Both the position numbers and the translations under genes were made by a program. The notes under the pieces were generated by a model, which saw only the letters and a list, made by a program, of their open reading frames with translations, made no database searches and had not been told where the DNA came from. DNA of 64,000 nucleotides from positions 5,180,434 to 5,244,433 of the forward strand of contig CM028382.1 of assembly GCA_013146195.2 (NCBI GenBank), given 5' to 3'. Position 1 is the stretch's first letter. Each line of letters begins with the position of its first letter. Of the stretch, positions 33,127 to 43,399 are shown piece by piece. This DNA comes from Codonopsis lanceolata (lineage: Eukaryota; Streptophyta; Magnoliopsida; Asterales; Campanulaceae).

Positions 33127-34321
33127 TGATCGATGTCTTATTTTAAATTTATTTCCTTGCAAGTGGACAAGACTATTGTAGAATAGCTTGGGAAGCAAGG
33201 GTCGAACCACAGAGATTTGGATTTGATTATAGCAAATTTAACTAATCTATTAAAATAAAGCAATTAATAACTAATGGGGTTTTTGGTTTTTATAAATTAA
33301 ATTAACTAAAAAGCAATAAAATAATCTAACTAACAAAGCATATAAATATGAGATAAATCAAAGATTTGTAAATCACCTAGGAATTAGGATTCACTTGTAT
33401 CTCCTCTATGTTAATTCAAAATAATTATCATTCAATCTTTTGGGTTCGTTCACAAAAGATAGATATAGTCTGTTGAACTATTGGTTCAGCCTCCATCACC
33501 GCAACATTCATCCATTCTATATCCTAAGCACAAGACCATATGATTTATCTGTCACCTAAATCATGTATGAACCTAACCTAACTTATCACTCTCGCATCGA
33601 TTATTGTGATGGTGATTGTGATGGTGAGCCGACATTATGCGACATTGCACATCATGCGTCATATCAGCACCTTAGGCCTTTATTATTTGCGATTTGCGAT
33701 TTGTTCAAAGCGAAATTCATTTGTTCAAAGCGAAATAATATAGGGATTGATAATCACCACAATCAACAAGAATTAAATGAATAAGAATTAATATAAAACA
33801 ATAGATTCGATACAAGTTACCTCAAATTCCTAGATTATGGAGTTAATTCTTCATAATTGAAAATACAAAACCTTGAACCATTCTTGAATAATCTTTATTC
33901 ATAGACAAAGAAAAATAATACAAAACTTCTCTCTCGTTTTTTTTTAACTAAAGAGATCTATTTATACCTAATTAATCCTACAACGAGGAGGAAAAGGAGA
34001 TACATTATAATTACAACACTTAAAAGAATTAAACTAGGACTTCATAATTCTCAAGACAATTGGAACTCTCAAAGTGGGCGGCTGAAATTTGCTGGAATTT
34101 CTGATTTTTCAGCTTTTACACTCCAAGTTTCTAGCTTTTGCAGTTTGGTCCCTTAAGTTCTTCAATTCAGCATAAAATGCATATATTTTGTATAATTCTT
34201 CCAAAAGTCCCTGAAACTATAAAACAACACTAAAACACATATTAGACAACAAAAACCTCAAGAATTAGCATAATTAAAGCCGAAATAATACCCAATAACT
34301 GCATATAAAATACAGTCATCA
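33127..34321 (-). repeat. Right LTR of element C (5' LTR in its own orientation)
   Basis: 1195 bp, TGATCGATG... to ...TCATCA, partner of 25549-26730. A local rearrangement near 33590-33730 repeats short words (GTGATGGTGATTGTGATGGTGA; TTCAAAGCGAAAT twice), the main difference from the left LTR. Confidence 0.93.
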
Positions 34322-35673
34322 CAAAGGTTCTCTAATTCGATCTTAAGTCGGGTTTTTGGCAACTAGGAATTACACCCGAAGACAGACCAAAAACAACATT
34401 CTACATCCCTGACCATCATTACCAGTGGAATATCATGTCATTCGGTTAAAAAAATGCCCCATCCACCTTTCAAAAGGCAATGGTAACAATTTTTGAATCA
34501 ATTCTTTCCAATACTCTGGTTTACATCGATGACATACTCCTGTTCTCCCCTGATGAAGATTCCTATGTATCCTTACTCTCTCAGTTCAATTCCCTGGTAA
34601 CTCAGAATGGTATCATGCTCTCAGAAAAGAAAATGGAAGTTGGAGTTTCATCCATTGATTTTCTAGGGATGAAGATATCTAACGGCACATACCAGCCTCA
34701 GCCCCACATTGCTCAAGAACTGCAGAGGTTCCCAGATATTCTATCTTCACAAAAGGAAATCCAGCAGTTCCTTGGACTAGTCAACTATATGGTAGATTTC
34801 TTACCAAAGCTATCTGTCCATACAGTATGGTTGTTCCCCATACTGAAAAAGAATCCTCCTCCTTGGACTACAAGACAAACTGAAGCTGTCAAGTCAATCA
34901 AACAGCTGGCAAGCACGATGCCCCCTTTAAAGATTCTTGCCTCATCAGAAAAAAGAATCCTTCAAACAAATGCAAGTGATGAATATTGGGCAACGGTTCT
35001 TCTTGTCCAAAGTGAAGATAATCAAAGAACAATATGTGGATACAAAAGTGGTACATTTAAGCCATCAAAGAAGCACTACCATTCCACGTTCAAAGAAATC
35101 CTTGCAGTCAAAAGGGGAATAGAACATTTTCAATTCTATCTAATCGGGCACGACTTTCAAGTCGAGATGGACATGTCCTCTTTCCCCCACATGCACCAAT
35201 TCAAGCAAAAGATTCTTCCCCAGACACAACTTTTAAGATGGGCAAACTGGTTCTCTCAGTGGAAATTCACTGTCAAACATATCAAAGGAACAACAAATGT
35301 CCTTGCAGACTTTCTCTCAAGGCCAAAATATTATAAAAAGGTATGTAGAATTTCCAAAGAAACCAACCTTGAAAACAACATCATTCCAATGGTGTTCCCC
35401 ATCAATGAAGCCCCTTCCTCCTCCTCCAACCCTGAAACACCAGCACTGATCCCCGTCCTTTCTCTCCCTGGTGAAATAACAGAAGCCATTGCAGACATAA
35501 CACTCAATCAAAAGGCCACACCGAATTACCAAAATTTCCTCACCATCCTTCTCCATCGACATGGTCTCTTCATGAAAAGACTCAAGTTCCATCCAGACTA
35601 TCCTTTCCTTAGTCTGTTCATTATTCATGACCTGTTCTGATTCTCAAAAAAAGCTCTATGTTTCTTTTGGTAT

Positions 35674-36288
35674 TTGTTTGAAACATCTACCATAAGAATT
35701 TCATTTAATTATGCTAAACTCTTCTCTTATCTCTTCCAGTGCCAGCTTGACAATGTCCCACCCCACTCCCAAAATATGTTCAAACTATTCCAGTGGTTCC
35801 TTGCAGCTTATCAATGGACACAACAGCTCTCTCCCTGTCAAAAACCATATGTGACCATAATGTTCCGAAGACCATGCTCATACCTCCCTCCCCAAACCAT
35901 CAGAAATCAAGGACATGCATTTGTCTATCATGCTCCCATGGCATTCATCTTTGATTGGTCTAATATTAATCCAGCAGGGTCCACTTGCGCAATGCGCGAC
36001 TTTGGGCTTTTCATAAACACAAAGAAAGCTCTCGCCCAAGCCAACATGATCAATCCCTAGACCGTCCCCTCTCATATCATGTTAGGAATACAGGCTTGGA
36101 CATATGACCACCCAGTATCATCCAAGTGGATTGACGCGCTCGACCAATGGGACATGTCTCACATTATCCCAAATTTTGAGACATTTGAATCAGTGGATGA
36201 TAAGAACCCGAGTTTTGATGATAACAGTGACGGGTCTTACCCAGATCCATACGAAGATGACCCATCTCATCTGAATTCCCGTTGATAG
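35674..36288 (+). pseudogene. Pararetroviral second ORF, one nonsense codon
   Basis: The frame runs from about 35674 to a TAG at 36058-36060 and continues in the same frame to a TGA at 36285-36287. It follows the RNase H end (35640) by about 30 bases and precedes the promoter, the place of the second ORF in Florendovirus-like genomes. Text includes FRRPCSYLPPQTIRNQGHAF and an acidic, Asp-rich C-terminus. I recognise no domain; function unknown. One stop is the only visible break. Confidence 0.55.
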
Positions 36289-36390
36289 ACCTCATCGCTT
36301 ACGTCATTTGTATAATTATTGCTCTAAGACGTCATCGCTTACGTCATTTGTATAATTATTTCTGATACCCAGAGCCCTATATAAAGGGCT
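36289..36390 (+). promoter_or_regulatory. 35S-like pararetroviral promoter with as-1-like element and TATA box
   Basis: A 33-bp block (CATCGCTTACGTCATTTGT and flanks) is tandemly repeated at about 36291-36323 and 36332-36364. In the second copy the minus strand reads TGACGTAAGCGATGACGT, two TGACG motifs spaced as in the as-1 element of caulimovirus 35S promoters, where TGA-class bZIP factors bind. The TATA box CTATATAAAG lies at 36377-36386, about 20 bases after the second block. Transcription would start around 36410-36420. Confidence 0.85.
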
Positions 36391-36443
36391 TTGATCCCTC
36401 ATTTGTATTCAGAGGAAGTGAAGAAAGAAATATATTTTCTAAG

Positions 36444-37047
36444 GTAGTGTTTGGTAACATTTCTATTTCTTTTTTTTATTTCACATGTTTCTGTTTCACT
36501 TTGTTTCTATTTCTTTTTTATTTTGGACAAGAAACAAAAACAAGTTTGATAGCCGTTTCTATTTCTATTATGAAAAAGAAACAAAAGCTAATCATTTTGA
36601 CAAACATTTTTATTTCCTTTCACTTATATTCTTTTTCAAAAAAATTAACATATTACAACTATGATAATAGTATATTATATCCAATTCGAACGGGTAGAAT
36701 AATAATTCACATGATTTCATCTACTATTAAAAAATGTAGATAAGCAACTTCTCATCCGTTGGGTTGGGTTGAAACGGGTGATGGGTCGAAACTTATTAGA
36801 ACCCGAATAGAAAACTGATTTAAACGAGTGACGTGTTAAAACGGGACGGCTCGTCTTAATCCAGATTTTCTCCCAAAATTTCATAATTTTATAGAGTAAA
36901 AGCTATCGGGTCAAAATGGGTAACGGATTCGACCTGCTTTAATTCAACACGTTAATATTTTTTGGTCAAAATAGGTTACACGTGCAATCCAAAAATAGTA
37001 ACGGGTTCAGTTTGGTCGGGTGGGTTAACGAGTTCAGGGTTGTAATT

Positions 37048-37124
<77 letters not shown>

Positions 37125-37363
37125 TTCGAAGGCTAGACCTCATTTAAGTTGACCGACCTTGACTCTTCTAAGTTTCGAAAAAGAATCATTTCTCTTAAAA
37201 AAGAAACGAATTTTTTTCATTTCTAATTTTTGAGGAATAATGAGAAACGTTTCTAGTTTATCAAAAATAGAAATGATTGTCAAACGTATTTCTATTTCTA
37301 TTTTTCACAAAAAATTAGAAATAGAAACAAAAATATTAGAAATGAAATGGTTACCAAACAAGC
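36444..37363. mobile_element. MITE (hAT-like ends) in the viral leader
   Basis: About 920 bp flanked by CTAAG at 36439-36443 and 37364-37368. Ends: GTAGTGTTTGGTAAC on the left, and inverted GGCTTGTTTGGTAAC on the right, followed on both sides by runs of TTTCTATTTC words that extend the inverted repeat. No transposase. The TGTTTGGTAAC-type terminus resembles plant hAT MITEs; the visible 5-bp duplication is shorter than the 8 bp expected, so the superfamily is tentative. Confidence 0.7.
37050..37122. repeat. (AC)n(AT)n microsatellite
   Basis: About 15 AC units directly followed by about 21 TA units, inside the MITE at 36444-37363. Likely polymorphic in length. Confidence 0.97.
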
Positions 37364-37490
37364 CTAAGTGTTATATTATCTCTCATGTCTTCTCTTTTAT
37401 TCTTAAGTCTTCTCTTTTGTTCTTAAGTATTCAATTACCTCTCCCTTCTTCTTTGTTTTAACTGTCTTACAGGTCTTATATAGATCTGCC
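37364..37490 (+). other. Remainder of the pararetroviral leader
   Basis: CT-rich sequence (TCTTCTCTTTT repeated) that continues directly from 36443 when the MITE is removed, as expected for a caulimovirid leader. No tRNA-Met primer site is visible, so the copy probably ends before it or it has decayed. Athila sequence of element B resumes near 37490. Confidence 0.55.
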
Positions 37491-38880
37491 TTAAGTTAAG
37501 AGACGCTATAGGAGTGGGTGTTCACACAGTTGAATAATCATAGTACTATTTACATGATTGAGTGAACTCATTTGGTAATGGAAGAAGTCCTTACACATGT
37601 ATAGAGCATTCCTTGAGACATCTATTATTTTCCGCATTGTCCTTATTTGAGAATACACCAAAAAGATTTTATTTATTTATTTCTTTCTTTGTTAATTAGC
37701 TTTAATTATTTTTGTATTTATCTGCATAGTAGAGTCGTTCTTTTTAGTCTCCTTGAGTAGAACTTGGGTTGGTAATTGATGCTGCGTGGAATAATCATTG
37801 CAAATGATCCCCTTATAATGTCATCTTCTTCGTTGTATTCTCCGTTAAAAATAAATAAATTAAGGAGAAAAGAGATGAAAATAAAAAGAAAAAAAGGGTG
37901 CAAAAGAATTCAATTTATGGCATGGCTAAAAAGAAAAAGAAAAAGAAAGCAAAGTGGATCACTCATTTTAAGTAATAAATAGTAAATAGCAAGTTTGGGG
38001 GAAATATCCCCAAGTTGTTGTCTTTTCAGGTCCCAGCCTAATGCATGTATCCATGCAATGGAAGCAATGGAGATTTGGGGTAGTTATGCTATCTCGCTTT
38101 GAATTTATTTCCTTCTTTTCATAACCCCTAACCCTTGGCCTTACATTACAAGCTTAATGAAGTCCTATTGATCTAGTGCCACTTTCCCATGTTATATCTT
38201 TCTAGAAATTATGATACATGTTAAATTGATCTATGCTTCATCTATATACACTTCTTGGTAAAGCTCAATGTGTTAGCATAATCTTAACTATTGCAAGTAA
38301 CTGAGAGATAAAAGCATTGTATTCATACATAGGAAGTGCATGAGATGGATGTATAAGCATTTTTTATTCCTTTATGTTCTCTCTTTCGTATAGTGGTCGG
38401 GCATAGATGGTAGATTATTCATTTGGTTTTGCAAATGTTTTAATTTAGAAATTGGGAATGAATATTATGCTTAGCTTGATAAAACTAAGTTAAGAGATTC
38501 TATATGAGTGGGTGTTCACACAGTTGAATAATCATAATACTATTTGCATGATTGAGTGAACTCATTTGGTAATGGAAGAAGTCCTTACACATGTGTAGAG
38601 CATTCCTTGATACATCTATTAATTTCCGCATTGTCCTTATTTGAGAATACACCAAAAAGATTTTATTTATTTATTTATTTCTTTGTTAATTAGCTTTAAT
38701 TGTTTTTGTATTTATCTGTATAGTAGAGTCGCTCTTTTGAGTCTCAGTGAGTTTGTGGGTTTCTAGAAAAGTGTAAATAGTGTCACCCTCCAAAAAGATT
38801 TTTTTATTAATTTAGTTATTTACTGCTTTTGTATTTATTTGTTTACTCGTGAACGAGCAAAGTCTAAGTTTTGGGGTATT
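37491..38880 (+). repeat. Athila-type 3' non-coding region with a 280-bp direct repeat
   Basis: About 37491-37765 and 38488-38775 are near-identical direct repeats (both hold GAGTGGGTGTTCACACAGTTG and GAGAATACACCAAAAAGATTTT) spaced about 1 kb. Between them are AAGTTTGGGGGAA (about 37991) and TGGCCTTACATTACAAGC. The right repeat leads into GAGTTTGTGGGTTTCTAGA, AGTGTAAATAGTGTCACC and the polypurine end before the 3' LTR at 38881. No gene. Confidence 0.8.
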
Positions 38881-40148
38881 TGATATATGTGTTTTATACA
38901 CATCTATTGTATGTATTTTCTTATTTAGATTGTGTTCATCCATGAGATTTAGACTACTAATATGAGCTTGTAATGTTTTTATGAGTTTCAGGTTGAATTG
39001 GAGATTTTAGAAGACTTGAAGGCTTTTTCCATGCAATTAGAGACTCCAGGGACCTAGATGCAAAATCCTGGAAGTTGGAAATTCACCAAGATCTGAAGAA
39101 AAGAGTAAGCAATCGCTTACTCCCGAAGCTTAAACTACCACACAAATTCCAGTACTGCACTCCCGAAGAAAAGTCATTAAGTGGTCGCTTAACCCCGATG
39201 ACTAAGCGACCGCTTAGCCTCGTTTTTAGTCTGGCCTGTTTTGTAATTTCTTCAAATTGTAAACCTAATATATATACAACGCTAGTAGTTTAGGTTTAGG
39301 ATCCAAAATTTTTTCATTCTTTCAGCCGTTCTTAGGGCTTGAAAGATATTTTGATTCATTATCGTTGTTCATTATTGAAGATCGATTATGCTTTCTTCAT
39401 CCATCATTGTTTGTTCATCGTCTGTGATGAACTAGTCACATCTATCTAGGAATTAGAGGTAACTTGTATCAAATCTTATGTTCTAATATTAAATTATATT
39501 CAATCAATTATTGTTTATTAATTAGATTATCTCTGGTTTGCATTGAAACTCTCGCATAATGGTTGCGTTAGTGAATTTGTAGACCCTTGGGTATGATGAA
39601 CTACACAATCCGAATGCATAAGTCATACATTGGCCAACCTAATTAATAAATAGATCTTTCTGATTTCTTGATCGAGCTAAGGTATAGATCTAGGTTCGCG
39701 TGTGTTCTTAGAGTACTTAATGACCCTTAATTACTGTGTGTACGAATCAAGAAAGCACAGCGAAAGCGAGGTATTAAGCATTGCAAACAGTGATCCAAGC
39801 GTCCCACTCTTTACATTAGTGAATGAACCATGAATTGATTGATATATAAAGTTAGATGAACATAAGAGGAGATATAAATGAATCTTAATTCCTAGATTTT
39901 CCCCCACATATTAATCTTCAATTATTCAGAGACCTTTGCAATATTTTAAATCTTCCTTTAAATTAGTTTTAAATTGTCAGTAATTAGTTTTAATAATTTA
40001 CAAATCAAAGCCCCTCCTTTAGGTTAATTGTTTCTGTTTCCGATTAAATTCATGTTATTGTTCTTTCTCTCTATGGTTTGACCCTTGCTACCGCACACCT
40101 ATACTTCTGTTGACACGTGCACTTGCGAGGTAAATTTTTAGAACATCA
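38881..40148 (+). repeat. 3' LTR of element B
   Basis: 1268 bp, TGATATATG... to ...ACATCA, pairing with 18356-19634. It keeps the three short palindromes in slightly eroded form at 39105-39120, 39177-39192 and 39202-39217. Confidence 0.92.
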
Positions 40149-41090
40149 CTTCCCGCAAACTAAGGGCTTATTTTTCTGCACATGTAATCAATGTATACAC
40201 GGATGCACCAGTTATAAAAATCATGTATAAGACAGATTCAGCAGGCAGACTACTCAATTGGTCAATCGAGTTCACTGAGTTCCACATCGATTACCTACCC
40301 TGGCGAGCAATCAAGGCACAAGCTCTAGCGAACTTCTTGGTCGAAACCAGTTTCACCGAGCAGGAAGAGTCAGAAGCCCTTCAACCCACAGATCAGCCCG
40401 AGCTCGAGGAACTCCCAAAACCTCGCCCGACCTACTATTGGGACTTGCATGTTGATGGGGCAGCGAGCAAGGTCGAGAGCGGAGCTGGCATCCTTCTCGT
40501 AGATCTCGACCAGGTTACCGAGTTCGAGTTAGCTCTAAGATTCAAATTCCAGGACCTCTAACAACATAGCTGAGTATGATGCGATGATCGCTGGCCTCGA
40601 GCTCGTAGCAGACATGGGCGTGGAATCGGTCATAGTGTACTCGGATTCACAACTTGTAGTGAACCAAGTCCAAGGGGAATATATGGTGCATCACCTCTTT
40701 CTGGTCAAGTACTGCAAGCTCGTCAAAGAGCTTTTGAAAAATTTCAAGTTCTGGGAAATCATCTGGATCGATCAAGCGGACAACATGTGGGCATACTACT
40801 TGTCAAAGATGGCTGAAGCTAACCTTGCAGTCCTGAATCCATCTGTTATGATCAACAACATCGAAACTCCAGCAATAGACCGAGAGGCGATCATGGACAT
40901 CGAGCCAACGAGGAGAAGCTGGGTCGACAACTACAAGGATTACATCGAGTCGGGCATCCTGCCCGTAGATAAGGCGAAAGCAACCACAGTAAGAAACGAG
41001 ACATGTCATTACTTGGTGGTCCAGGGAGTCTTATGCAAACGATCTAAGGTCAGACCTATGCTTCGTTGTGTCCCCCCGGAGTTAACTTAA
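40149..41090 (+). pseudogene. Tat element RNase H end and second RNase H
   Basis: Continues the frame cut at 18355: CGCAAACTAAGG encodes RKLR after VIAA. The retroviral RNase H remnant and connection segment run to about 40420 (FHIDYLPWRAIKAQALANFL). The second, archaeal-type RNase H begins near 40440 with WDLHVDGAASKVESGAGI, continues after a stop/frameshift at 40560 as EYDAMIAGLELVADMG, and has the YSDSQLVVNQVQGEY motif. The acidic residues D, E and D of the active site are visible. Presence of this second domain supports Tat assignment. Text from 40860 to 41090 is the linker to integrase. Confidence 0.83.
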
Positions 41091-41938
41091 GGAGTCTTGT
41101 ACGAAGTTCATGAAGGAGACTATGGTGGTCATCCAGGAGAAATAGCTCTAGCGGACAAAGTCTTGTTCACAGGTTATTACTGGACTACTCTTAGAAAGGA
41201 CACAACTAAATATGTTCAAGAATATGACAAGTGCCAGCGGTTCGCGGACATACTAAGGCTGCCCTCAACCGAGCAGACTCAAGTGGTCGCTGCTCGGCCA
41301 TTTGACATGTGGGGGATTTATTTAGTCTGACCTTTTCCCCTTGCAAAATTTCAATTCAAGTATGCAGTAGTGGCCATTGACTACTTCACAAAATGGATTG
41401 AGGCCAAGCCACTAGCTACCATCTCCGAGGACAATGTCATCAAATTTGTCCACGACTTCATTTGGTGCCGGTTTGGGCTTCCATGGGCAATCATTTTAGA
41501 CCACGGCACTCAGTTCTCAGATAAATTCACAGCAAAATGTGCGCGCTTGGGAGTTAAACATTGGCAGTCATCTGTAGCATACCTGCAAGGCAATGGCCAA
41601 GCAGAACAACGAACTTGCCTGAGTAATCGAGCTTGATTTTTGTTGAAGAAAGAAGGCGAGATGCACGCATAAGGATGATCAATTAAAAGCATCGGGTAAA
41701 GCCCCACCACGACAAAAGGGTCTGAGGAAGGTCCTTCATGGTCGGAGACTTGGTACTTAGAAAGATCGAAGTTACTGGTCACCGGGCAGAAATGGACAAG
41801 CTCTCACCTAACTGGGAGGTCCTTTTCAGATAATAGGTATTGTCCGGGAAGGAACCTACACGTTGCGGACACAGGAGGGCAAAGACTTGAAGCATCCATG
41901 GCACGCAGATCATCTAAGAAAATACTACCACTAAAGTA
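41091..41938 (+). pseudogene. Tat element integrase, catalytic and zinc residues lost
   Basis: The HHCC zinc region at 41097-41260 keeps HEGDYGGH but reads YDKCQRF, so the first Cys is Tyr. In the core, the family's WGID..GPF reads WGIYLV then a stop at 41328-41330, so the first catalytic Asp is Tyr. The second Asp (ILDHGTQF) and the Glu (NGQAEQ) remain. After 41636 the frame breaks, much of the region after the core is missing, and a C-terminal tail ending in PWHADHL, RKYY-like text is readable to about 41938. Integrase would insert the cDNA; this one cannot. Confidence 0.83.
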
Positions 41939-42413
41939 GAATCTCATATTGTAAACGGGCAAGACCCCCAGTCCTATTAGGGTCACTTTATTATACATAT
42001 GAATAAAATGAGCAGTTTTCCCTCTCGGATTTGACTACAAAAATTTCAGTTTTATATGCACAACTCTCAAGGGATTGTCTCGTAGCTTTACTCGCAAGTC
42101 GAGCAAGCAGGGTCATGCCCGACCAACAATCCTCGATACCTAGATAATAATTGGATAAGTCTTGTCTTCTAAGCGAGCAGGACAGGGCCCTGCCTGGCCT
42201 AGTTATATCTTAGATGCCTGCAAGTCAGTAGGGGCCATGCCCACAAAATAACGTCTACCTACCTTGGATCCCTAGTGACTAAGTAACACTACTAGATAAC
42301 TATTTCACTACCTAGGAGATATAGTGGCAACAACTTCGATATACAAACATTGGACAGGGCCAAGCCTAGTTAACCGATCGCCGACAAAAGTAAGGCCTTG
42401 CCCGCTAGGCAGT
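41939..42413. other. Tat element region between integrase and element D
   Basis: No gene on the plus strand. It contains spaced GC-rich words such as CAGGGTCATGCCCGACC, ACAGGGCCCTGCCTGG and GGGGCCATGCCCAC that echo words in the Tat LTR (for example GGGCCTTGCC at about 13560-13610). It could be the eroded tail region before a 3' LTR. Confidence 0.4.
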
Positions 42414-42901
42414 TGATGAATGAGTTTTATACTCATTTATTGGGTATTATAGTTTTAGGGACTTGGGGAACAATTGTACAAAATATAGGCACTTTATGCT
42501 GAATTGAAAAACTTTAATGACCAAAGTGCAAATTACTAAAACTTGGAGTTCAAAAGCTAAAAATCAGCATTTTGACAAATTGGATCAGCTGCATAAGTCT
42601 TTCCTAGGGTTGCGTACAACCCACTTTTGACATTTTTGGTCAAGTTTTAGGGTTTTATTGTTTTGTATCCCCTTTACTCTAATTGTTGTACAATTATTAG
42701 GTATAAATATATCCATTTTAGGTCAGAAAAAAGGAAGAGAAGTTATGTATTATTTTTCTTTGTCTATGAAGAAAGATTCTCCAAGAATGGTTCAAGGTTT
42801 TGTACTTTCAATTATGGGGAACTAACCCCATGATCTAGAAATTGGAGGTAACTCATATTTAATTCTTTTGTTCTAATTATTAATTTATATTCAATTAAAA
42901 T

Positions 42902-43399
42902 GTGACTTGGAATAAGGCTGTTTTGATCTACACCATCCTTACTGGTGGGTCTGTCGATGTTGGTCGTATGATCAACGGCCAAATACAGACCCTTATTAGA
43001 GGTACTACAAACGCGGGATTCGCGTTCCCGAGTTTGATTACCGGACTGTGTAGTGGGGCTGGAGTCGTTTGGACTTCGGATGCGGAGAGAGTTCGGGAGG
43101 TGCCCGACATTTCGAGGGCTCTACTGTTTGAGCACTCTCGCCAGCCACGTGAGAGAGGCCCACGTGAGGAGCTGCCCGAGGAGGAGGATCCGTTGGAGGC
43201 GATCTCCAACAGGCAGGAGGAGCTTCTGCTCCAAAATGAGATGGTGAGTCAGCAGTTGGCACAAGTGCGTGCCGACCAGACTCACTTCTTTGGTTGGGTT
43301 AACCAGGTGGGGAAAAATGTCTCCACATATTTTGGGATGCCACCTGGCACAATCCCCGAGTTTCGTCCTCCTTCGTTATTTCCTCCCGACTCGCCATGA
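42902..43399 (+). pseudogene. C-terminal fragment of an Athila extra ORF (plant-transposon-protein type)
   Basis: The open frame has no credible start of its own: the preceding sequence is LTR. KAVLIYTILTGGSVDVGRMI and FAFPSLITGLCSGAGV match the typical end of the plant-transposon-protein domain in Athila extra ORFs. Next comes a charged, helical stretch (EAISNRQEELLLQNEMVSQQLAQV) and a short tail (MPPGTIPEF). It ends at TGA 43397-43399. The same domain class occurs in the genes at 390-3190, 6392-9243 and 60258-63309. Function unknown. Confidence 0.75.

Larger units (their letters stand above)
25549..34321 (-). mobile_element. Element C: Athila-related non-autonomous LTR retrotransposon (minus orientation)
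   Basis: Flanked by CAAAG at 25544-25548 and 34322-34326, a perfect 5-bp target duplication inside the viral RT gene. LTRs lie at 25549-26730 and 33127-34321. Orientation is minus: the primer site is at about 33103-33121 (reads TGGCGCCGTTGCCGGGGA on the minus strand) next to the right LTR, and a purine-rich AAGTTTGGGGGTATT (minus strand) abuts the left LTR at 26731. It encodes one unusual ORF (30288-31571) and no RT or integrase, so it would need helper enzymes. The interior also holds a second primer-site-like word and LTR pieces in inverted arrangement (31759-32738), so it is rearranged. Confidence 0.92.
24791..35640 (+). pseudogene. Pararetroviral protease, reverse transcriptase and RNase H, split by element C
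   Basis: Protease: about 24795-25110, with FFDTGSAVSIL, catalytic Asp codon 24814-24816 intact. RT starts about 25270 and is open to 25548 (SPWACKAFYV, NYQPLNHF), where element C enters. The text resumes at 34327 with the motif containing FDLKSGFWQL, then a nonsense codon (TAA in place of Leu at about 34447), the catalytic YIDDIL box, thumb, and RNase H with HYHSTFKEILAVK, ending at 35640. The normal role is copying viral pregenomic RNA to DNA in the cytoplasm. The RT and RNase H catalytic motifs are still readable, but the 8.8-kb insertion, frameshifts and stop make it non-functional. Confidence 0.85.
23010..37490 (+). mobile_element. Endogenous pararetrovirus (Caulimoviridae, Florendovirus-like), broken
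   Basis: A linear remnant of a circular plant DNA virus genome. Order: coat-protein-like region and CCHC knuckle, aspartic protease, reverse transcriptase, RNase H, a second ORF, then an intergenic region with promoter and CT-rich leader. No integrase and no LTR belong to it. The movement-protein end is missing on the left. It is broken by many stops and frameshifts, by element C inside RT (25549-34321) and by a MITE in the leader (36444-37363). The junctions with element B (about 23010 and 37490) are approximate. Assignment to Florendovirus-like is inference from domain order and the second ORF; Caulimoviridae is well supported. Confidence 0.8.
18356..40148 (+). mobile_element. Element B: Athila-type Ty3 retrotransposon inserted in the Tat pol gene
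   Basis: LTRs at 18356-19634 and 38881-40148, primer site at 19641-19658, polypurine-like AAGTTTTGGGGTATT directly before the right LTR. Flanks are CTGCC (18351-18355) and CTTCC (40149-40153), a 5-bp target duplication with one change. Removing the element and one target copy makes the Tat RNase H frame continuous. Internal order: gag with its own insertion, protease, then an endogenous pararetrovirus copy where pol should be, then Athila 3' non-coding DNA. Reverse transcriptase, RNase H and integrase of B itself are absent. The LTRs are clearly more diverged than those of the copia element, so B is older. Confidence 0.9.

Noticed and set aside
42050..42413. 3' LTR of the Tat element
   Set aside because: Shares GC-rich words with 13401-14106 but no collinear match, so not called.
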